Shown here piece by piece: positions 59,122-64,000 of a DNA stretch of 64,000 nt. A program made the translations under genes and the position numbers. This DNA comes from Coffea arabica (lineage: Eukaryota > Streptophyta > Magnoliopsida > Gentianales > Rubiaceae). Every line of letters starts with the position of its first letter. Position 1 is the stretch's first letter. Where the stretch lies: contig NC_092329.1 in the NCBI RefSeq assembly GCF_036785885.1, forward strand, positions 8,866,001 through 8,930,000. Reading direction: 5' to 3'. Under the pieces are notes generated by a model. It was not told the origin of the DNA and searched no databases. It saw only the letters and a program-made list of their open reading frames with translations.

Positions 59122-61473
59122 ATGGCCTCCTTGCCTTCTGCTGTAGTTGGCAACACTCTCAAGCTCGATCCTGACTTCAAACGTCACATTCCACCTTCTC
59201 TTACATTCGATAAGGTAGCAATGATTTTTCTGCATCTAATTCCATTACTTTATGTGAATATTGTCGAGCTCATGTCTATAATTTGTTTGTTTTGTTAGAA
59301 AAACTATGGGAATAATGCACAACTGGATAAAGCTTTGGACCCTTTTAGTATGGAGTTCAATGAAGCAATTGCAATAGTAAAAGAATGTGGTCTGAAAGTT
59401 GAGTCCGCTGCTTATCTTCCACTGTTGCAAGAATGCATAGATAAGAATTCGGTTTCAGAAGCACAAGTAATTCATGCCCATATCATAAAAACTGGCACGC
59501 ATCAAGATTGGTTTCTCATGACATTTCTTGTTAATGTATATGCAAAATTTGGTACGGTGGGAAATGCTAGGAAAGTATTTGACAGTTTGCCTAGGAGAAA
59601 TGTGGTTTCTTGGACCTCCTTGATGTCGGGTTATATTAAAAGTTCAGAGCCAGAGCGTGCTATTGGTGTTTTTGAAGAAATGTTGGAAGCTGGGGTGTAT
59701 CCCACGAATTATACGTTGGGACTTGTTTTGAATGCTTGTTCATCATTATCGGATATTGAATTAGGGAAGCAAATTCATGGTTTTATTTTGAAATATCGGA
59801 TTGCGGATGACACGAGCATTGGAAATGCACTTTGTAGTTTGTATTCTAAAAACGGGATTTTGGATTCTGCAGTTAAGGTATTTCAAAGCATTGAGGAAAA
59901 GAATGTTATTTCGTGGACTGGTGTGATATCAGCTTGTGGGGATAATGGGAACCCTGCCAAGGGGTTGGATTTTTTTGTTGAGATGCTACTTGAGGGTGCA
60001 GAGCCAAATGAGTTTACATTGACTAGCGTGTTGAGTCTGTGCTGTGTAATTCAGGCTTTGGAAGTTGGGATGCAGGTTCAGTCTTTGAGCATTAAACTTG
60101 GTTATGGATCTAATCTACGTGTGATGAATGCAGTTATGTATTTGTACTTGAAAAATGGATGCATTAGTGAGGCGAATCAGTTGTTTGATGCAATGGACAT
60201 CGTCAGCTTGGTAACATGGAATGCTATGATTGCAGGCCATGCTCAGATGATAGATCTTGCAGAAGATGGAGTCTCAGCACATCAAAGTGGGATTCAGGCT
60301 CTCAAGATGTTGTTGAGATTGCACCGATCTGGTTTAAAGCCAGATTTATTCACCTTCTCAAGTGTATTGGATGTATGCAGTAGTTTGGCTGCTCTGGAAC
60401 AAGGAGAACAGGTTCACGCTCAAACAATTAAATCTGGGTTCTTGTCTGATGTAGTTGTTGGAACTGCTTTAGTCGACATGTACGGCAAATGTGGAAGCAT
60501 TCAGGGAGCAAGTAAAGCTTTTCTTGAGATGTCCACCAGGACTATGATATCCTGGACTGCAATGATTACTGCTTTTGCCAGGCATGGCCAGTCACGACAG
60601 GCATTACAGCTTTTTGGGGATATGAGGTTTGTTGGAGTAAAGCCAAACAAGATTACTTTTGTAGGCGTTCTTGCAGCTTGCAGCCATGCTGGAATGGTCG
60701 ATGAAGGATTGGCTTACTTCAACATGATGAAAAATGAGTGTAAAATCAAGCCTGTGATGGACCATTATGGATGCCTGATTGATATGTTTGTGAGGTTAGG
60801 TCGGTTGGAAGAAGCTTTTGACCTTATCAAAAAGATGGATTTTGAGCCCAACGAAGTTATATGGTCAATGCTAATTGCAGGCTGTAGAAGTCATGGGAAA
60901 TTAGATTTGGCTTTTCAGGCAGCGGAGCAACTGCTCAACCTTAATCCAAAGGACTCAGAGACGTATTTGTCGTTGTTAAATTTGTACTTCGTTGCGGAGA
61001 GATGGAAGGATGTTTCAAGGGTGAGAAAAATGATGAAAGCTGGAAAAATAGGAAAACTGAAAGATTGGAGCTGGATGACCATTAAAGACAAGGTTTATTC
61101 ATTTAAGCCCGATGATCAACAAGGTTTGATGAAAGAGGTTGAAGAATATCTGGCGGATTTACATGAGAGCGTAAAGACTCTTGGATATGAATTCCAAGCA
61201 AATTTTGAGGCGATAAATTCTGAAGAGCAAGAAACAACTTCGTCTACCGTTCATCACAGCGAAAAAATGGCAGTTGCATTTGGGCTGTTGAATACACCGA
61301 ATGCTGCACCAGTACGGATTAAGAAGAGCATTAGCATGTGTAAGGATTGCCATAATTTTGTTAAATATATCTCAATATCAACTTCAAGGACAATTATAAT
61401 CCGAGACAGCAAAAAGCTGCATAAATTTGTTAATGGAAACTGTTCATGTGGGGATTTCGGCAGTCTCCTTTGA
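59122..61473 (+). CDS. Pentatricopeptide repeat protein, PLS class with DYW-like C-terminus
   Basis: Two exons: 59122-59214 (ATG, 31 codons) and 59299-61473, joined FDK|KNYGNN, encode 755 residues. From residue about 60 PPR motifs follow in P-L-S order (HAHIIKTGTHQDWFLMTFLV, RRNVVSWTSLMSGYI, LFGDMRFVGVKPNKITFVGV and others), then E motifs (NEVIWSMLIAGCRSHGK) and a DYW-type domain with HSEK, CKDCH and the final CSCGDF. Such proteins bind organelle RNA, and DYW domains supply C-to-U editing deaminase activity; zinc ligands HxE and CxxC are visible. The usual terminal D-Y-W is replaced by DFGSLL. The N-terminus is short and only weakly like a transit peptide, so chloroplast or mitochondrion cannot be chosen. 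The exon 1 start is inferred from a good ATG, open frame and clean splice sites. Confidence 0.92.
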
Positions 61474-62757
61474 TATGTTGTGAATCAAATGAAAAAGCTA
61501 GGTTATCTCAATGCTTTATGATTCTTTGTATACTACATGACATGGAAATAGATCATTTTCAAAATTGTCCTTCTTTCCATTTATGACTTGTTGAACAAAA
61601 TAAATCAACGTAGCAGTGGCTAGCCACCTCTGAAGGACTGGTTAGGTGAATTTCTTGCGCACTCAAGCTACATATGAAGTCTGCTTTTGTTGAATATTAT
61701 GATCCACAAGTAAATAAATCAACAAGTCTTTCTTTTTTTTTTTTTGGGCCAACCAAAGTTTAATAAACAGTTATGAACAACAAATACACAGTCATAAACT
61801 TGGCCAAAGGAACATGGAGGGAGTGATTTAGGCCTACTACGAGCATCAACCAAATGAAACCCAAAGTTACTATCTTCTTCAACATGCTTAATTTCGGCTC
61901 CTCATTTCCCAACTCAAAGTTCAATAGTTGTCCGCACAGAGTTTGGTGCTTTTTGCAATCGTGTTCTTGTCACAGAAACTCAAGTCCATTGCATCGTTAA
62001 AAGTCATGATAAAAATAAAAGATAATCCAAGATAACATTCTGATTAATTTTTATTAGTGTTTAAACGCCAAATTATCTTAGTATTATTATACTATATATA
62101 CCGTGTGTCTAAGAGATTAATCTGAACAACATTTAGGACTTGTATTGAAAGATCCTTTGAGTCCAAAAGTCTGAATGCAGGAATATTCAGAGTTCGTAGT
62201 ACCACCTTGTAGCCCCACTGACACCCTGTTTTTGACGAGCCGATTTACATTTTGTTTCGGTCGTATTAGTCCAGCCCCATCAACAAATCATTGATGGGGA
62301 AAGTATCAGAATCTGGGAAGAGATTCTTGGCTGTCAACATTGAAAAGTATCTTCTACATGAAAATTTGTGTTCTCATAGCAATCGACATGCTAGTATTTG
62401 ATTAGTCTACACAAACTACAGATTGTGCGCACTCGTGAACATTGTGCAGAAAAGCATAAGAAAAGCGAACAGAAAAAAAAAGGTTCGGATTTAGTGTGTG
62501 TATTTATGATTTGTTCACTACTATTTCTTCATTCCTTGACTTTCTCTAATGATCTTTTCTTCATGTCTTTATCCATCTTGCTGGTTATTTTGCCTGTTTT
62601 TGTCTGTAGTTTTTCTGGCAATGATGTATTTCTGTAAATTTTTTAACTGTACTAAGCCAGATAAATTTCATAGCATTCTTGAAACAATAAAAATTGACAT
62701 TATCCAAGATACGTAACTTCCTTTATGTCTTGAAAAGTTCGACTTTTACATGTGACA

Positions 62758-62885
62758 CCTTAAAAAGTTTTGAGCTAGATCTTCACTCTTGAGTAAGAGT
62801 CGGACTTTACGGTTGTTTCTCGGGCTAAATTCAGATTAGTCTCATTAAGGGTGAATATACCAAATGCTCAAAGCCAAAAAAAAAA
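62758..62885 (+). repeat. SINE-like retroposon, family 2
   Basis: Matches 1985-2120: ccttaaaaagttttgagc, gagtaagagtcggac, cagattagtctcattaag, caaatgctcaaagcc, then a run of A. Orientation is the same. Confidence 0.5.
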
Positions 62886-63157
62886 GAGATATACAGATGT
62901 CCCTTTGCGGCCTTGCCTGACCAAAGCATACTCATACTTCAGCCATCTTGACCTCTACTTCTACGTTACCATTTCTGGGATTTTGTTAAAAAAGAAAATC
63001 ATAATGTCTCAACCTTCTTATCATGCTTAAAGCAACTTAAAGTTTGTCATTTTTGTTTTGTGATGTTTTTTCTTTCTTTCCTTCTTTTTTTTTTAGTTCA
63101 AGAAAAAGGGAAGACAAGGATGGCCTATGTAATTTTTTCCCCCTTTTTTTGTTTTTT

Positions 63158-63159
<2 letters not shown>

Positions 63160-63199
<40 letters not shown>
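63160..63199 (+). repeat. Uninterrupted run of 40 G
   Basis: It follows T-rich DNA and is followed by ttgggg. Such a tract can form G-quadruplexes and slips easily in replication and sequencing, so its exact length is uncertain. Confidence 0.9.
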
Positions 63200-63201
<2 letters not shown>

Positions 63202-63663
63202 GGGGTTTCTATGGGTTTCTTTTATTTTTAGAAGATAAATGCAACACAAGCCTCACGGATGAATGAAGATGATTCTGAATCTGATATGAATCTTCTACAC
63301 TAAATGGACTGGATTCAACTAACCAAATTGTTTGCTTGTCCCAGACTTTTGTCAGGGCAAAAGCATGTGACGTTAGGCCTAAAGTCCGTGACGTTGCCCT
63401 TTTCTTTAATTATGTTAAAGGCCCTTTACGCAGCAGGAAGGAAAGTAATTTCGAGACTCTACTTTCCTAGAGTTCAAATTTGGTATTTGATAAATTTTTA
63501 GTGGTGATTAAGAGTATGATGTACTCATTAGCATATCCAAGTATTAATATCAAAGAATATATGGAAAACAAGACAGAATTGACTGCTCTTTTATTTTATT
63601 TTTTTAAATATATTGTAGCTAACACCACCATCAAGCTGCTAAACTCTACTTTTAAACTATGGT

Positions 63664-64000
63664 CCCGTTTGACAAATGAATTTTTTGGATATTTGCTTAA
63701 AATTTTACTATAACTTATTGCAGAAGTTGTAGGAAAAATTTTTAAAATATTTAAATTTTTGAATATTTTAAAGTGTATAATTTTCTTTAAAAATTTTAAA
63801 GAAGTTTTTGATATTACTGTAGTTCTCGTCAAACAGGCCGTTTGACAAATGAATTTTTTGGGTATTTGCTTAAAATTTTACTATAACTTATTGCAGAAGT
63901 TGTAGGAAAAATTTTTTAAATATTTAAATTTTTGAATATTTTAAAGTGTATAATTTTCTTTAAAAATTTTAAAGAAGTTTTTGATATTACTACTGTAGTT
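63664..64000. mobile_element. MITE in tandem duplicate (173-bp period)
   Basis: The unit starts cccgtttgacaaatgaa and ends tctcgtcaaacagg, so its ends pair. The second copy starts at 63838, directly abutting, and is nearly identical; it runs off the right edge, so further copies may follow. Confidence 0.75.

Larger units (their letters stand above)
61474..64000. other. PPR 3' flank and intergenic DNA
   Basis: No gene supported. It contains a family-2 SINE-like repeat (62758-62885), a 40-base G run (63160-63199) and a tandemly doubled MITE (63664-64000). The open frames over the G run are poly-Gly or poly-Pro by composition. Confidence 0.55.

Noticed and set aside
63037..63266. Poly-Gly and poly-Pro frames
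   Set aside because: Products of the 40-base G run only.
1..64000. CRISPR arrays, operons or riboswitches
   Set aside because: The window is plant nuclear DNA; repeated units are transposons and tandem duplications, with no regular repeat-spacer pattern.

Overview
The window looks like nuclear DNA of a dicot plant. It is AT-rich, its genes have GT-AG introns and it holds recognisable plant genes: a CIPK8-type kinase, a PB1-domain protein, mitochondrial serine hydroxymethyltransferase and a DYW-type PPR protein. About three quarters of it is transposon-derived or otherwise non-genic. I cannot fix the species; an asterid is a guess only.

Layout. 1-940: first coding exon, promoter and intron 1 of CIPK8 (minus strand, cut by the left edge). 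941-11785: gene-free DNA made of an old local duplication (copy A about 3180-5945, copy B about 5946-11785, a stub at 24165-24390), later hit by SINEs, solo LTRs, hAT and Mutator-like elements. 11786-24076: a 12.3-kb Helitron with a decayed Rep/helicase gene, a decayed RPA1-like gene and an apparently intact four-exon gene for a protein with two B3 DNA-binding domains. 24077-33393: intergenic DNA with MITEs, a SINE and a 1.1-kb foldback element. 33394-34758: intronless PB1 gene (minus). 34759-52193: a TE nest, including a Mutator-like element carrying part of a CAD-family gene (40802-42314), a Stowaway inside a Helitron inside a hAT inside an inverted-repeat element (42414-45322), a hAT inside a hAT (45483-47436), and a foldback element inside a foldback element (48293-50883). 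52194-57580: a perfect 67-bp inverted repeat next to the TATA-like box of the 15-exon SHMT gene. 59122-61473: the PPR gene. 61474-64000: repeats, including an uninterrupted 40-base G run.

The four host genes are unrelated housekeeping or regulatory genes. CIPK8 and PB1 are on the minus strand, SHMT and PPR on the plus strand. The main biological interest lies in the mobile DNA: the intact B3 gene inside a broken Helitron, the captured CAD fragment, and a set of elements sharing GG-rich ends and 9-bp target duplications.
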